Assembly (NCBI GenBank): GCA_027488815.1
Contig: JAIYAX010000026.1
Location: 79,812 to 143,811 of the forward strand
DNA: 64,000 bases
Direction: 5' to 3'
Source: Cytophagaceae bacterium
GTDB taxonomy: Bacteria > Bacteroidota > Bacteroidia > Cytophagales > JAIYAX01
The notes below the pieces were generated by a model. The model made no database searches. It was not told where the DNA came from and worked only from the letters and a program-made list of their open reading frames with translations. Positions 34,389 through 43,405 of this stretch are shown piece after piece. Each line of letters begins with the position of its first letter. The first letter of the stretch is position 1. The translations under genes were made by a program, and so were the position numbers.

Positions 34389-35726
34389 ATGACTAATGAA
34401 AGGCTTTACACAGCCCACGTTGTAAGAAATAAAGATTATACTACAATTTTAATTGTTCTTTTTGGCCTTGGATTTATCCTGAGATTAGCCTGGGTTTGGT
34501 TTGTGCCCATACAGCAATTTGGTGATTTTGCCTGGTTCAGTCTTGCCGGAATGAATATAGCTGATGGACGGGGGTATATTCATGAAGGTAAACCAACTGC
34601 AGCCTGGCCTGTTGGATATCCAGCCTTTCTTGGTAGTATTTACTTTGTATTCGGGAAAGTAGAGTATGCTGCACACATAGTGCAAATATTGGCTAATGTT
34701 TTGGCTGCGTATCTTTTTTATAAGCTGTTAAACAAGCTTTTCAAGCATTCCTTACTATCATTAATTTCTGTTGGTTTTATATTGGTTTATATGGAGCAAA
34801 TTGCTTCTGTGAATATTCTTGGTGCTGAAAATCTATTTTGGTTATTGCTTGTATTCGGACTTTATTACATCATTGATGCTACCAGAACAAGTCAGCTCAT
34901 ATTATCGGCAATTATATTTACATTTTCAGTTTATGTAAAACCAATTTCATTGTTTATCCCATTTATTGTTTTAATGATTTACCCATATAATAGGTCTTAC
35001 AAATTAAAATCTATTTTGTATTCAATTTCAATATTTTACCTTATTATCTTCCTAGGTATATTGCCTTGGATTATTAGAAATTACTATCATTTTAATAAGG
35101 TTGGCATGTCGAACAATATGGGGCTGAATTTATATATAGGAAATAACCCCAAAGCTGATGGTGGTTATATGTATGACGAGGAGTATATGATGAATGACGT
35201 TGGTAACTGGCTGGAAAATGAAGCACTTGTAGATCAAAGAGCAAAACAGAAGGCTATTCATTACATCGTCAATAATCCCGACAGTATAATTAAGTTAATT
35301 CCTAAAAAGTTTACAAAGCTATTTATTCACGACCATTTTTTTGTCGGCTGGCACTATTGGAGAAATTTTTCAGCTTATAAAACCCCTAGTCATGAGCTTT
35401 TCATTAAATATTTAATGAAGAATGGTGAAGATCGATACACAATATTTAAAAGAATTCTGCCAATTTCATTTTTCATTGGTTTTATGGCAGTATTATTAAT
35501 TCCTTTCTTTCGAAAGAGGTTTTTGAAACCTTATTTATTGATATGTGCTATTATCTCATATTTAGTATGTATTCATTTAGTCTTTTTTGGAGCTGAGCGA
35601 TTTCATTTCTCTATAATGCCCTTTCTATATGTAATTATTTTCTTTTCTGTTTTTGTTGCAGTGGAAATACTATTGCAAATTTTCAACAGGCTTAATGCTA
35701 CTATAAGTGCAGGTAAATTAAAATAG
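34389..35726 (+). CDS. GT-C glycosyltransferase, ArnT/PMT-like
   Basis: A 445-residue polytopic membrane protein with about ten helices. After the first helix, GDFAWFSLAGMNIADGRGY places an acidic residue (D46) where GT-C enzymes have their catalytic Asp, and AAWPVGYPAFLG matches the ArnT/PMT-type proline-glycine turn. These enzymes take sugar from a polyprenyl-phosphate carrier and act on the periplasmic side. The ATG at 34389 is used in place of a GTG six codons upstream. AT-rich like the ulosonate cluster, it may belong to the same accessory locus, but lies beyond a convergent core gene. Substrate unknown. Confidence 0.82.
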   Translation: MTNERLYTAHVVRNKDYTTILIVLFGLGFILRLAWVWFVPIQQFGDFAWFSLAGMNIADGRGYIHEGKPTAAWPVGYPAFLGSIYFVFGKVEYAAHIVQILANVLAAYLFYKLLNKLFKHSLLSLISVGFILVYMEQIASVNILGAENLFWLLLVFGLYYIIDATRTSQLILSAIIFTFSVYVKPISLFIPFIVLMIYPYNRSYKLKSILYSISIFYLIIFLGILPWIIRNYYHFNKVGMSNNMGLNLYIGNNPKADGGYMYDEEYMMNDVGNWLENEALVDQRAKQKAIHYIVNNPDSIIKLIPKKFTKLFIHDHFFVGWHYWRNFSAYKTPSHELFIKYLMKNGEDRYTIFKRILPISFFIGFMAVLLIPFFRKRFLKPYLLICAIISYLVCIHLVFFGAERFHFSIMPFLYVIIFFSVFVAVEILLQIFNRLNATISAGKLK

Positions 35727-35741
35727 TACTTGCTGTAGCAT

Positions 35742-37457
35742 TTACCATTTTTTTATAGTTTCTATGAATGCCAGAATTCGATCAGAATTAGTTGAACTTG
35801 TTTGATCATCGCCATTCACCCCCACATAAAACTTAATCTTAGGTTCCGTGCCTGAAGGTCGGGCCGAAACGATACTACCCCTATCAGTTAGCAATTGGAT
35901 TACATTTGAACTGGGTAGATCAATAGGGCTTTGTTTTCCGGTTATTAAATTTACAGCAACCTGTTTTTTATAATCTCTCACCTCAATGACTTTTTCACCA
36001 GCCATTTCAGCAGGAGGGTGATGACGTAGTTTTTCCATCATCTCTTTGATTTCTTCTACTCCGCTGGCTCCCTGTTTGGTCAGGCTGATGAGTGCTTCTT
36101 CATATCTTCCAAATTTCTGATAAATCTCTTGCAGGAGATCATACAGTGTCATTCCTGTTGATCTTGCATAAGCCGCTATCTCAGCGATCACTGCACAGGA
36201 TGAAACAGCATCCTTGTCACGCACAAAATCACCAACCATGTAACCATAGCTTTCTTCCCCTCCGGCGATGTATTCCTCTATTCCTTCTTTCTCCCGTATG
36301 ATTCCCGCTATGTATTTGAAGCCTGTTAAGGTATTGTAGCATTTGACGCCATAATGAGCAGCAATTTTATCCAGCAGATAGGTCGTGACAATGGTTTTGG
36401 TGATATACTGCTTTCCATTCAGTCTTCCGGCTTGCTTCCATGCTTCAAGCAGGTAATAGATAATTAAAGTCGCTGTTTGATTTCCATTCAGCAGTATCCA
36501 CTCCCCGGTGGCATTTTTAACACCCACTCCCACACGGTCGGCGTCAGGATCAGTAGCAAGAAGCAAATCGGCATCAAGGGCTTTTGCCTTGCTTAGGCCA
36601 AGGGTCATGGCTTCTTTTTCCTCAGGATTGGGGTAAATGACCGTAGGAAAATTTCCGTCAGGAATGGCCTGCTCATCTACAATGTGGACCTGCTCAAATC
36701 CAACCTTTTTCAAAAGTGCCGGAACCAATGTGATCCCTGAGCCATGGAGGGATGTGTAGACAATTTTCATGTCCCGCTGCATGTGGATAAGCTCCCTATT
36801 AACTACTATGGAAGAGGCCTTATTCAGGTAGATTTCATCAATTTCATGGCCAATGGTGCTGATCAGAGCTGGATTGGCATTAAATCGTATGGCAGATGGA
36901 GAAGGAATAGAATTGACTTCTTCAATCACATTTTTGTCATGGGGCTCGAGCAATTGTGCGCCATCATTCCAATAGGCTTTGAAGCCATTGTATTCTTTAG
37001 GGTTGTGAGATGCCGTTATCACTACACCTCCCTGGCAACCTAAATGCCTGATGGCAAAAGATAGCTCAGGAGTCGGCCGTAGCCCATCAAAGAGATATAC
37101 CTGTATGCCATGCGCACTCATCACCGCAGCAGTTACTTTGGCGAATTCAGTGCTGTTAAGCCTGCTGTCATGTGCGATAGCGACCTTTACATTTTGATCA
37201 GGAAAGGATTTAAGCAGATATGCCGCCAGTCCCTGGGCCGCTGCACCCACAGTGTATTTGTTCATCCGGTTGGTGCCAACCCCCATAATGCCTCTGAGGC
37301 CACCTGTACCAAATTCAAGCGTTTGGTAAAATGCATCCATCAACGGTGCCTTGTTTCCGGCATCGTATTGTTGAATCAATGCATGTACCTCATTCTTTAC
37401 CTGAGGGTCATCTGTGCTGGCGGCCCATGAGGCTGCTTTTTCTTTCTGGTAGGTCAT
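35742..37457 (-). CDS. Phosphoglucomutase/phosphomannomutase-type phospho-sugar mutase
   Basis: A 571-residue alpha-D-phosphohexomutase that interconverts sugar 1- and 6-phosphates through a phosphoserine. The catalytic serine motif TASHNPKEYNG, the metal-binding loop DPDADRVGV, and the substrate loop GGEESYGYM are present; the phosphate-binding RPSGTEPKIKFY is at the C-terminus. Length matches the PgcA/ManB-type group. It begins 5 nt after the hppD stop, so the two are probably cotranscribed. Substrate (glucose or mannose) is not resolved by sequence. Confidence 0.96.
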   Translation of the reverse strand: MTYQKEKAASWAASTDDPQVKNEVHALIQQYDAGNKAPLMDAFYQTLEFGTGGLRGIMGVGTNRMNKYTVGAAAQGLAAYLLKSFPDQNVKVAIAHDSRLNSTEFAKVTAAVMSAHGIQVYLFDGLRPTPELSFAIRHLGCQGGVVITASHNPKEYNGFKAYWNDGAQLLEPHDKNVIEEVNSIPSPSAIRFNANPALISTIGHEIDEIYLNKASSIVVNRELIHMQRDMKIVYTSLHGSGITLVPALLKKVGFEQVHIVDEQAIPDGNFPTVIYPNPEEKEAMTLGLSKAKALDADLLLATDPDADRVGVGVKNATGEWILLNGNQTATLIIYYLLEAWKQAGRLNGKQYITKTIVTTYLLDKIAAHYGVKCYNTLTGFKYIAGIIREKEGIEEYIAGGEESYGYMVGDFVRDKDAVSSCAVIAEIAAYARSTGMTLYDLLQEIYQKFGRYEEALISLTKQGASGVEEIKEMMEKLRHHPPAEMAGEKVIEVRDYKKQVAVNLITGKQSPIDLPSSNVIQLLTDRGSIVSARPSGTEPKIKFYVGVNGDDQTSSTNSDRILAFIETIKKW

Positions 37458-37462
37458 AGGTA

Positions 37463-38557
37463 TTATAAGTTTCCTCTCACCTCTTGCTCTCGCTCAATGG
37501 CTTCAAACAAGGCTTTGAAATTGCCTTTTCCAAAGCTTTTAGCTCCCTTTCGCTGAATGATTTCGTAGAATAGGGTAGGCCTGTCCTCAACCGGCTTGGT
37601 GAAAATTTGCAAAAGATATCCCTCATCATCACGGTCAACCAAAATGTTGAGGTCTTTCAGATCTTGTAAATCCTCATCCACATGGCCTACCCGTTCAATC
37701 AGGTCTTCGTAGTAATTGTCAGGTACATACAAAAACTCCACTCCATTTTCCCTTAACTTACTGACGGTGTGGAGTATATCGTTGGTTGCAATGGCGATAT
37801 GCTGAACTCCGGGCCCTTTGTAAAAATCCAGGTACTCTTCGATCTGTGATTTTTTCTTGCCTTCTGCGGGTTCATTGATGGGAAATTTGATGTAGCCATT
37901 TCCATTAGAAACTACTTTTGACATGAGGGCAGAATATTCAGTTGAGATATCACTGTCGTCAAAAGTGATGATAAGTTTAAAACCCATCACCTCCTCATAA
38001 AATTTCACCCAGGTATTCATTTCTCCCCAGCCCACATTGCCTACACAATGGTCTACATGAAGCAGGCCAAGAGGCTCAGATTTGATTTTGAACTTGGGTG
38101 GCAGGTAGCCGGGTAAAAAAGGCCCCTTGTAGTTTTTCCGCTCTACAAAGGTGTGAATGGTCTCGCCATAGGTATGAATTGAAGCCACTTTCACCTCTCC
38201 AAACTCATCTTTAAGCACCTTTGGGGCTTCCGCTGGTTTGGCACCTCTTTTTGTTGTTTCCAGGAATGACTTTTCGACATCGTCTACCCAAAGCGCAAGT
38301 ACTTTCACTCCATCCCCATGCACTTTCACATGCTCAGCAATCGGATGCTCAGGGTGGAGCGCTGTAGTCAGCACTAATCTCACTTTCCCTTGCTGAAGTA
38401 CATAGGAAGCACGGTCTCTTACACCTGTCTCCGGGCCACAATAGGCGATCAGTTCATAACCAAACGCTTTTTGATAATAGAGAGCCGATTGTTTTGCATT
38501 GCCTACATAAAATTCAATGTAGTCGGTACCGTTGAGGGGTAAAAAATCCTGAGACAT
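37463..38557 (-). CDS. hppD: 4-Hydroxyphenylpyruvate dioxygenase
   Basis: HppD converts 4-hydroxyphenylpyruvate to homogentisate with O2 and Fe(II), the second step of tyrosine breakdown. The 364-residue protein has two vicinal-oxygen-chelate domains; the iron ligands are in VDHCVGN, VQHIAI and a Glu in the C-terminal region (FYEIIQRKG). The family's C-terminal stretch YLLQIFTKPVEDRPTLFYEIIQR is intact. No other tyrosine-pathway genes (hmgA, fah) are in the window. A TTG-N20-TTTATTTG promoter candidate lies just upstream. Confidence 0.97.
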   Translation of the reverse strand: MSQDFLPLNGTDYIEFYVGNAKQSALYYQKAFGYELIAYCGPETGVRDRASYVLQQGKVRLVLTTALHPEHPIAEHVKVHGDGVKVLALWVDDVEKSFLETTKRGAKPAEAPKVLKDEFGEVKVASIHTYGETIHTFVERKNYKGPFLPGYLPPKFKIKSEPLGLLHVDHCVGNVGWGEMNTWVKFYEEVMGFKLIITFDDSDISTEYSALMSKVVSNGNGYIKFPINEPAEGKKKSQIEEYLDFYKGPGVQHIAIATNDILHTVSKLRENGVEFLYVPDNYYEDLIERVGHVDEDLQDLKDLNILVDRDDEGYLLQIFTKPVEDRPTLFYEIIQRKGAKSFGKGNFKALFEAIEREQEVRGNL

Positions 38558-38581
38558 GGTATTGTTGATTTTCGTGTACTA

Positions 38582-38612
38582 CAAATAAAATGGGTAAGGA
38601 CTCAAAAGACAA
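38582..38612 (-). promoter_or_regulatory. Candidate promoter for hppD and the sugar mutase
   Basis: On the minus strand TTG (38612-38610) is followed after 20 nt by TTTATTTG (38589-38582), one mismatch from TAnnTTTG, 24 nt before the hppD ATG. Confidence 0.38.
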
Positions 38613-38631
38613 GTGACAAGTTAAATCGAAA

Positions 38632-39837
38632 TCAGTTAGGAAGGAGCAAAGAACTGTCTCCGTATGAAAGAAATCGATAGGAATGTTGAAGAGCTTCTTC
38701 ATAGATTTCTTTCCAAACAGGGCCAACAAAAGCAGCTATAAGCATCATTAATGTACTTCCCGGCTGATGAAAGTTCGTGATCAGCCCTCTGCAAACCTTA
38801 AACTGGTAACCCGGTAAGATGAAAATTTCAGTAGTTCCGGTGAGTCTATCAAGTCCCAGTTGATCCATTTTTTTAATCAGATTGAGGAAGGAACGCTCTG
38901 GATCTATCGCCTTCACATGTTGCTGATAGGGTATGAGCTTAGGAATGAAAAATGGGGCATTTGAATCTTGATCAAGCAAAGCACCATACCAGTAAAGACT
39001 TTCAAGCGTACGCATGGAGGTTGTCCCCACTGCAATTACCTGACCGGGTGATTTCAATAGGTTTTCCAGCAGTTGACGTGAGATGATGATTTGCTCCCCA
39101 TGCATGGGGTGCTCTGTGATAGTTGAAACCTTTACGGGTTGAAAAGTACCGGCACTTACATGAAGAGTGACAAAATCCTGCCGGATTCCATTTTGTTTTA
39201 ACTTATTGAAAACCTCTTCAGTAAAATGCAAACCCGCCGTAGGTGCAGCAACAGCTCCTTCATATTTAGCATAAACAGTTTGATAACTAACCTTATCCTG
39301 AGGTGCTGCAGCTCTGTCAAGGTAGGGGGGGAGTGGAGTGTCCCCACAATACTGCAGTACTTCAGAAAACGAATAATGGGAAGGAGACCAGTTCAGACTT
39401 ACCAGATTTTCAGCTCTGTTTTTCCAACCTGCATCGAGGATCAACTCCCCCTCTTCTGTCAATAATCGGGTTCTTAATTTAAGATAATCCGGCCAGCGTT
39501 TTTTATTCCCGATCATACAAAGCCAATCGCTGCTTCCTGTCTTTTGCATGGCCAGGGCATAGTCAATCAATGACTGCTCAGGCTGAAGCAGCATAATTTC
39601 GATCAGGGCTCCTTCCTCTTTTTGAAATCGTAGCCTGGCAGGTATGACACGTGTATCATTAAAAACCAACAATGAGCCACTGGGGATGAACTCCGGTAAG
39701 TTGAAAAAATGATGATGCTCGATGTTTCCCGAGCGGAAGGTAAGTAGTTTTGACTGGTCACGAGGCTCCAAAGGAAATCGTGCAATCTGGTTTTCAGGTA
39801 GTTCGTATTGAAACTCTTCCAAACGTGCTGTTTCCAT
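38632..39837 (-). CDS. queA: S-adenosylmethionine:tRNA ribosyltransferase-isomerase
   Basis: QueA adds the cyclopentene ring to preQ1 in tRNA, making epoxyqueuosine at position 34. Family motifs are clear: FNDTRVIPARL, the long YQTVYAKYEGAVAAPTAGLHFTEEVF block, VTLHVSAGTFQPV, HGEQI and a C-terminal NFHQPGSTLMML. At 401 residues it is longer than the common 340-360, mainly through additions within the first half and around residues 280-310. It lies 19 nt downstream of the J-domain gene and is probably in the same transcript. Confidence 0.96.
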   Translation of the reverse strand: METARLEEFQYELPENQIARFPLEPRDQSKLLTFRSGNIEHHHFFNLPEFIPSGSLLVFNDTRVIPARLRFQKEEGALIEIMLLQPEQSLIDYALAMQKTGSSDWLCMIGNKKRWPDYLKLRTRLLTEEGELILDAGWKNRAENLVSLNWSPSHYSFSEVLQYCGDTPLPPYLDRAAAPQDKVSYQTVYAKYEGAVAAPTAGLHFTEEVFNKLKQNGIRQDFVTLHVSAGTFQPVKVSTITEHPMHGEQIIISRQLLENLLKSPGQVIAVGTTSMRTLESLYWYGALLDQDSNAPFFIPKLIPYQQHVKAIDPERSFLNLIKKMDQLGLDRLTGTTEIFILPGYQFKVCRGLITNFHQPGSTLMMLIAAFVGPVWKEIYEEALQHSYRFLSYGDSSLLLPN

Positions 39838-39856
39838 TTTTTCAATCAGGATTTCA

Positions 39857-40681
39857 TTAGTAGGGAGTTACAAGCAAGGCAAGCATTTCAACAAAAATCA
39901 TCATAATGGTTCCTATGGCCACGTGAATTTTTAATCGGTTGCGGTGTGGCATCAGGATGAAGAGCAATCCCAAAAGCCCGACGATGATCATTAAAAAAGC
40001 AAAATCATTGAAGAAGTAAGAGGCACAGTTGATCCACACAAGTCCATTGCTGGTTTGCAGCTCCACAGACCTGATCACGCCGGAGAGTTGGGTTTCAGAA
40101 ACATTTAGCCTTTCCTGAACTTGCGATTCAAGCCGGTAACTCAGATCCCCTTCCACTACAGCAACTTGTTGGTCAAACTGTAAGTAAAAATAATAGCTAA
40201 GTGTTTTTTCTTTGGTCATGTAGTCATTTACATGTGTAACATATTGAATTAAAGGTCTTTGTGTTTGTTTTAACGGGAGAAGCCATTCGGTAACCAGAAA
40301 CAGGTTGATCAAAAGACTTAGGTAGATGGGGATACTTAAAAATCCGTTGATCATCAGTAAGGTTGCGGCCATCCGCTGGGCGGCCTCTTTGGCTCTTTTT
40401 TTTGCCTCAGATTTTAATCGATCTCTTTCTGATTTCTCTTTCGCTTTTTGTTTTTTAATGAAATCTTCCGGAGTGTCTGTGTTCCTTTTAGGTACATCAG
40501 GTCGGGTAAGATACTCGTAGGCCTCTTGTACTTCAATGAATTGCTTTTCTGCACCTGGGGATGGGTTTAGGTCTGGGTGAAGTCTTTTTGCAAGGATACG
40601 GTAGGCTTTTTTGACATCGTCAATACTTGCATCCGGTGAAAGACCCAGGCGAAGAAGGTACTGCTGTCGACGTGAACTCAA
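39857..40681 (-). CDS. Membrane-anchored J-domain protein
   Basis: A 274-residue protein. The N-terminal J domain (residues 1-70, helix II-III with the HPD tripeptide in KRLHPDLNP) would stimulate an Hsp70 (DnaK). A charged helix (about 85-115) leads to two or three hydrophobic segments near 125-145 and in the C-terminal third (DFAFLMIIVGLLGLLFIL; VAIGTIMMIFVEML), so it is probably membrane-bound with the J domain in the cytoplasm. The start must be TTG at 40681: an in-frame TAA stands five codons upstream and no ATG lies between. The client is unknown. Confidence 0.86.
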   Translation of the reverse strand: MSSRRQQYLLRLGLSPDASIDDVKKAYRILAKRLHPDLNPSPGAEKQFIEVQEAYEYLTRPDVPKRNTDTPEDFIKKQKAKEKSERDRLKSEAKKRAKEAAQRMAATLLMINGFLSIPIYLSLLINLFLVTEWLLPLKQTQRPLIQYVTHVNDYMTKEKTLSYYFYLQFDQQVAVVEGDLSYRLESQVQERLNVSETQLSGVIRSVELQTSNGLVWINCASYFFNDFAFLMIIVGLLGLLFILMPHRNRLKIHVAIGTIMMIFVEMLALLVTPY

Positions 40682-40873
40682 TTCATCAAATCTGGCTTAA
40701 AAATATAAAATAGAATAAACACTCACACAAGTCCCGGCCTTACTGTTAGCCCTGATCAAAAGTCAATTTCAGGTCATTGGAACCAACAGGCCAATAAACT
40801 TTATAATTTCAACATACACTTGTTTAGTTTTCAAAGAGTTAATAAATTGATTTTTAATTCAAACTCTCAGAAT

Positions 40874-41281
40874 ATGAAAACCTCCAGTATTCACCAAACC
40901 GTCATATTCAATGCATTGCCTCTAGCCGTTTATGAGCTATTGATGGATGAAAAGCAACATGCAGCCTTCACAGAAGCCCCGGCAAGAATCGGAAAGCAAG
41001 TCAATGATACCTTCGAAGTTTTTGAAGGTTATTGCCAGGGCAAGAATTTGGAGCTGATCCCGGGAGTAAAAATTGTACAAGAATGGAATTTTGCAGAAGA
41101 CGGGTGGCCGGATGACCACTATTCTATATGCACTTTCGAGCTGAGACCGGTAGATGTAGGCACTGAATTAAAATTTACCCAAACAGGGGTTCCTATCCAC
41201 AAACTCGAGGCGCTAGAGTTTGGTTGGAAAGAATACTATTGGGACAGGATGCAGGACTACTTAACCAAGGAGCCTTCCTGA
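40874..41281 (+). CDS. SRPBCC/AHSA1-like domain protein
   Basis: A 135-residue START-fold protein similar to the C-terminal domain of Hsp90 activator Aha1 (AHSA1 family). The family pattern is visible at FNALPLAVYELLMDEKQHAAFT, GCQGKN-type turn (YCQGKNLELIPG), KIVQEWNF, WPDDHYS and a final helix with WKEYYWDRMQDYL. The ATG at 40874 gives a standard N-terminus; an upstream in-frame start would add an unrelated tail. Its 3' end overlaps the convergent hydrolase gene by 25 nt. It probably binds a small hydrophobic ligand, not established. Confidence 0.9.
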   Translation: MKTSSIHQTVIFNALPLAVYELLMDEKQHAAFTEAPARIGKQVNDTFEVFEGYCQGKNLELIPGVKIVQEWNFAEDGWPDDHYSICTFELRPVDVGTELKFTQTGVPIHKLEALEFGWKEYYWDRMQDYLTKEPS

Positions 41282-42603
41282 TTTTGAATCCATCGGGAAA
41301 TTGAGTCACCCACTTCCGTAGGAACATGTCCGGGTTCCATGTATTCTTCAGGTTTTGAAGGGCCTTTCCCACTTAGAAAAAGATGATTGAGATCTTTGAA
41401 CACGTTGATCTCCACGTTTTTGCGGTTTTTCGAGGCAACTTTTATCACATTCAGGTCAGTTTCATTGATTTGGTAATCACGACCAGCATGCAAAACAAGG
41501 GTTGGTTTTCTTAGTTTTTTAAAGTCCTTTAAAGCAGGGTTTTGATTGAGGTCTAACCAATAGCTTGCCGGCAGGTCCAGCAGCATTTTTTGATTTTTTT
41601 CGGAGGACTTAGCGCTCAATTTTTTCAATTCAAGCACTTGAAGTTTAACCGTTTCCATGATGGATTGTTCCTCTTTATTGAGGGATGAGTCTAGGTTGAA
41701 AAGATAGCGGTACTGGTCAAGAACCACATCCTCCAGCGGTCTTAAAGTTCCAGCCATCATAATCAGGCCCTTCAGGTCTGATTGAAGAGCAATTCTAGGC
41801 CCAAGCATGGCGCCAAGGCTATGGCCAAGCAGAAAGATCCTTTGAGGATCAATCAAAGGGTTATCCTTAAACATCAGTACAGCCTGCAAAGCATCTTCAA
41901 TCACCTCATCATGAACAGTATAGTCAGATTTAGTTAAGAAGAAACCCGGAAGAGATTTGGTTCTTTTGTCGAATCGATACGTGGCAATTCCTTTTTTGAT
42001 CAATTGATAGTTAAGGTCCTTGAAAAGCTTGTTAGGCCCAATTGTTTCATCCATATCATGAGGTCCAGATCCATGAATAAAGATAACCAATGGTGATTTT
42101 GAGTTTTGACAGGGAACAGATAGGGTCCCCGGCAGACTAATGTCACCGTGTTTAAGATCTATTTTCTTTTCTCCGACACATAGTTGATCAGAGTAAGCAG
42201 GAGCCAGGTATTCACTGGTTTGCCTAACTGGTTTTAAAAACAACCCGGCAATCTGATTTGACTTGTTTAAAGTTAATGTAAGCTCTGCCTCAGCACGTTT
42301 AAACTTGGCCGGTACGACAAACTTAAAAAGAGTATCTGCCTGGCTAACTCTGGGTTCAGAATGGCTAATGTATTCTCCAATCTGCATTAGCAATCGGGAA
42401 TAAACACGATCCAGAATGGAGGAATTGAGCTTTCTCTGCATGGTGCTGTCAAAATGAACAACCACGGAGTCAAAATCATTTGCAGCAATTCTTCTCATAG
42501 TATTGTAGGCAAATGTCCGCTGCTCCTCTTCATTCCAGGTTTGAGCAGCTAGTTGTAAGACAGAAAGAATTGAAATGACAAGACTAAAGGCAAAAGACTT
42601 CAT
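41257..42603 (-). CDS. Exported alpha/beta hydrolase with N-terminal DUF3887-like domain
   Basis: A 448-residue protein. A signal peptide (MKSFAFSLVISILSVLQLAAQ) is followed by a DUF3887-like small domain (about 25-145) and an alpha/beta hydrolase domain. The nucleophile elbow is GHSLG (about residue 265), the oxyanion turn HGSGPHD, and LHAGRDYQINE with DLNHLF gives the acid and His of the triad. It probably acts in the periplasm on ester substrates. The ATG at 42603 is used; an earlier start would precede the signal peptide. A TTG-N18-TGACTTTG promoter candidate is upstream. Confidence 0.9.
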   Translation of the reverse strand: MKSFAFSLVISILSVLQLAAQTWNEEEQRTFAYNTMRRIAANDFDSVVVHFDSTMQRKLNSSILDRVYSRLLMQIGEYISHSEPRVSQADTLFKFVVPAKFKRAEAELTLTLNKSNQIAGLFLKPVRQTSEYLAPAYSDQLCVGEKKIDLKHGDISLPGTLSVPCQNSKSPLVIFIHGSGPHDMDETIGPNKLFKDLNYQLIKKGIATYRFDKRTKSLPGFFLTKSDYTVHDEVIEDALQAVLMFKDNPLIDPQRIFLLGHSLGAMLGPRIALQSDLKGLIMMAGTLRPLEDVVLDQYRYLFNLDSSLNKEEQSIMETVKLQVLELKKLSAKSSEKNQKMLLDLPASYWLDLNQNPALKDFKKLRKPTLVLHAGRDYQINETDLNVIKVASKNRKNVEINVFKDLNHLFLSGKGPSKPEEYMEPGHVPTEVGDSISRWIQNQEGSLVK

Positions 42604-42626
42604 GGATTTGATTTGAATTGGCAAAA

Positions 42627-42655
42627 CAAAGTCAATAAACTGAAATTGGTTTCAA
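42627..42655 (-). promoter_or_regulatory. Candidate promoter for the exported hydrolase
   Basis: On the minus strand TTG (42655-42653), 18-nt spacer, then TGACTTTG (42634-42627), one mismatch from TAnnTTTG, 24 nt before the ATG. Confidence 0.4.
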
Positions 42656-42851
42656 GTGTTGGCTCAAAAATCTTAACTCACAGAAAGTGAATAACTAAGA
42701 AATCATACAGACAGTTTTCAGAGCAGTGTTAGTTTTCTTAAGGTTGGTTCTTAAGAAATAATGTTTCCGACGTATCAATATCGTAAAGAAAGCGGATTTC
42801 GATACAAGTTTATAGGGTTACTATATGGAGATGTAAACCAACGCCTCCATG

Positions 42852-42952
42852 AGGAGTCAAGGAAAACAAAAAAGCCTCAGACAAGGCTTTTGCGGAATGG
42901 ATCTTGTCAAGAACAGCGACCTTCCCGAAGTTTCGGGACAGGCATTCTAACC
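42852..42952 (-). pseudogene. Decayed duplicate of the tRNA-Asp gene and its terminator
   Basis: Compared with 43035-43135 the sequence keeps the flanking AGGAGTCAAGGAAAACAAAA, a terminator-like stem (AAAAGCCT/AGGCTTTT), the acceptor end GCGGAATGGA at the identical offset (183 nt) and, after a short indel, GGCATTCTAACC. The anticodon arm and T arm are lost; in place of the anticodon stem is a perfect hairpin TCCCGAA/TTCGGGA (42923-42938). It cannot form a tRNA. It may be a tRNA-derived palindromic element; I saw no third copy in this window. Confidence 0.75.
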
Positions 42953-43052
42953 ATAAAAACTATTTGAAGTTTTATTTTCAGCTAAAGCATTTGAACTTGT
43001 ACTAAGGGGAATTACTTTAAAAATAGTCTCGATTAGGAGTCAAGGAAAACAA

Positions 43053-43074
43053 AAAAGCCCCTGATGGGGCTTTT
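43053..43074 (-). terminator. Terminator after tRNA-Asp
   Basis: AAAAGCCCC/GGGGCTTTT stem with a TGAT loop and flanking T tract, immediately beyond the tRNA 3' end on the minus strand. Confidence 0.85.
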
Positions 43075-43075
43075 G

Positions 43076-43149
43076 CGGAATGGACGGGACTCGAACCCGC
43101 GACCTCCTGCGTGACAGGCAGGCATTCTAACCAGCTGAACTACCACTCC
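43076..43149 (-). tRNA. tRNA-Asp (anticodon GTC)
   Basis: A 74-nt minus-strand cloverleaf. The acceptor stem GGAGTGG pairs with CCATTCC, including two G-T or T-A-type pairs, and the discriminator is G as expected for Asp. The anticodon loop is CTGTCAC with anticodon GTC, within CCTGC/GCAGG. The T arm is CGGGTTCGAGTCCCG. CCA is not encoded. A terminator follows directly. Confidence 0.95.
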
Positions 43150-43357
43150 AATATGTCAAGACTCGACTAAGAGACTTTAATTTCTTTTCTGAGCATTTCA
43201 GGAAAAGGGCCAAATGGATGAACTAAAACAACCTTAAGCCATATCCCCAAAAGCACTTTTCTTCAAAAGTGGGTGCAAACATAGGGATAACAATTCAGTT
43301 GGTCAAGCGCATTTCCTTAAATTTTGGAATCAGAATAGATTTCTACAGGAGGTGCAT

Positions 43358-43385
43358 TTGTAAGACTGAGATTACCTTAACTTTG
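43358..43385 (+). promoter_or_regulatory. Promoter of accA and downstream genes
   Basis: TTG (43358-43360), a 17-nt spacer and TAACTTTG (43378-43385) match the Bacteroidota promoter consensus fully. The -7 box is 20 nt before the accA ATG. Confidence 0.6.
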
Positions 43386-43405
43386 ATCCCTCACCGTTAA
43401 TCTAG

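Noticed and set aside
39838-39856. preQ1 riboswitch before queA
   Set aside because: Only 19 nt separate queA from the gene upstream, too little for a riboswitch.
42761-42967. 68-codon open frame over the tRNA remnant
   Set aside because: It covers the decayed tRNA and terminator; no protein features.
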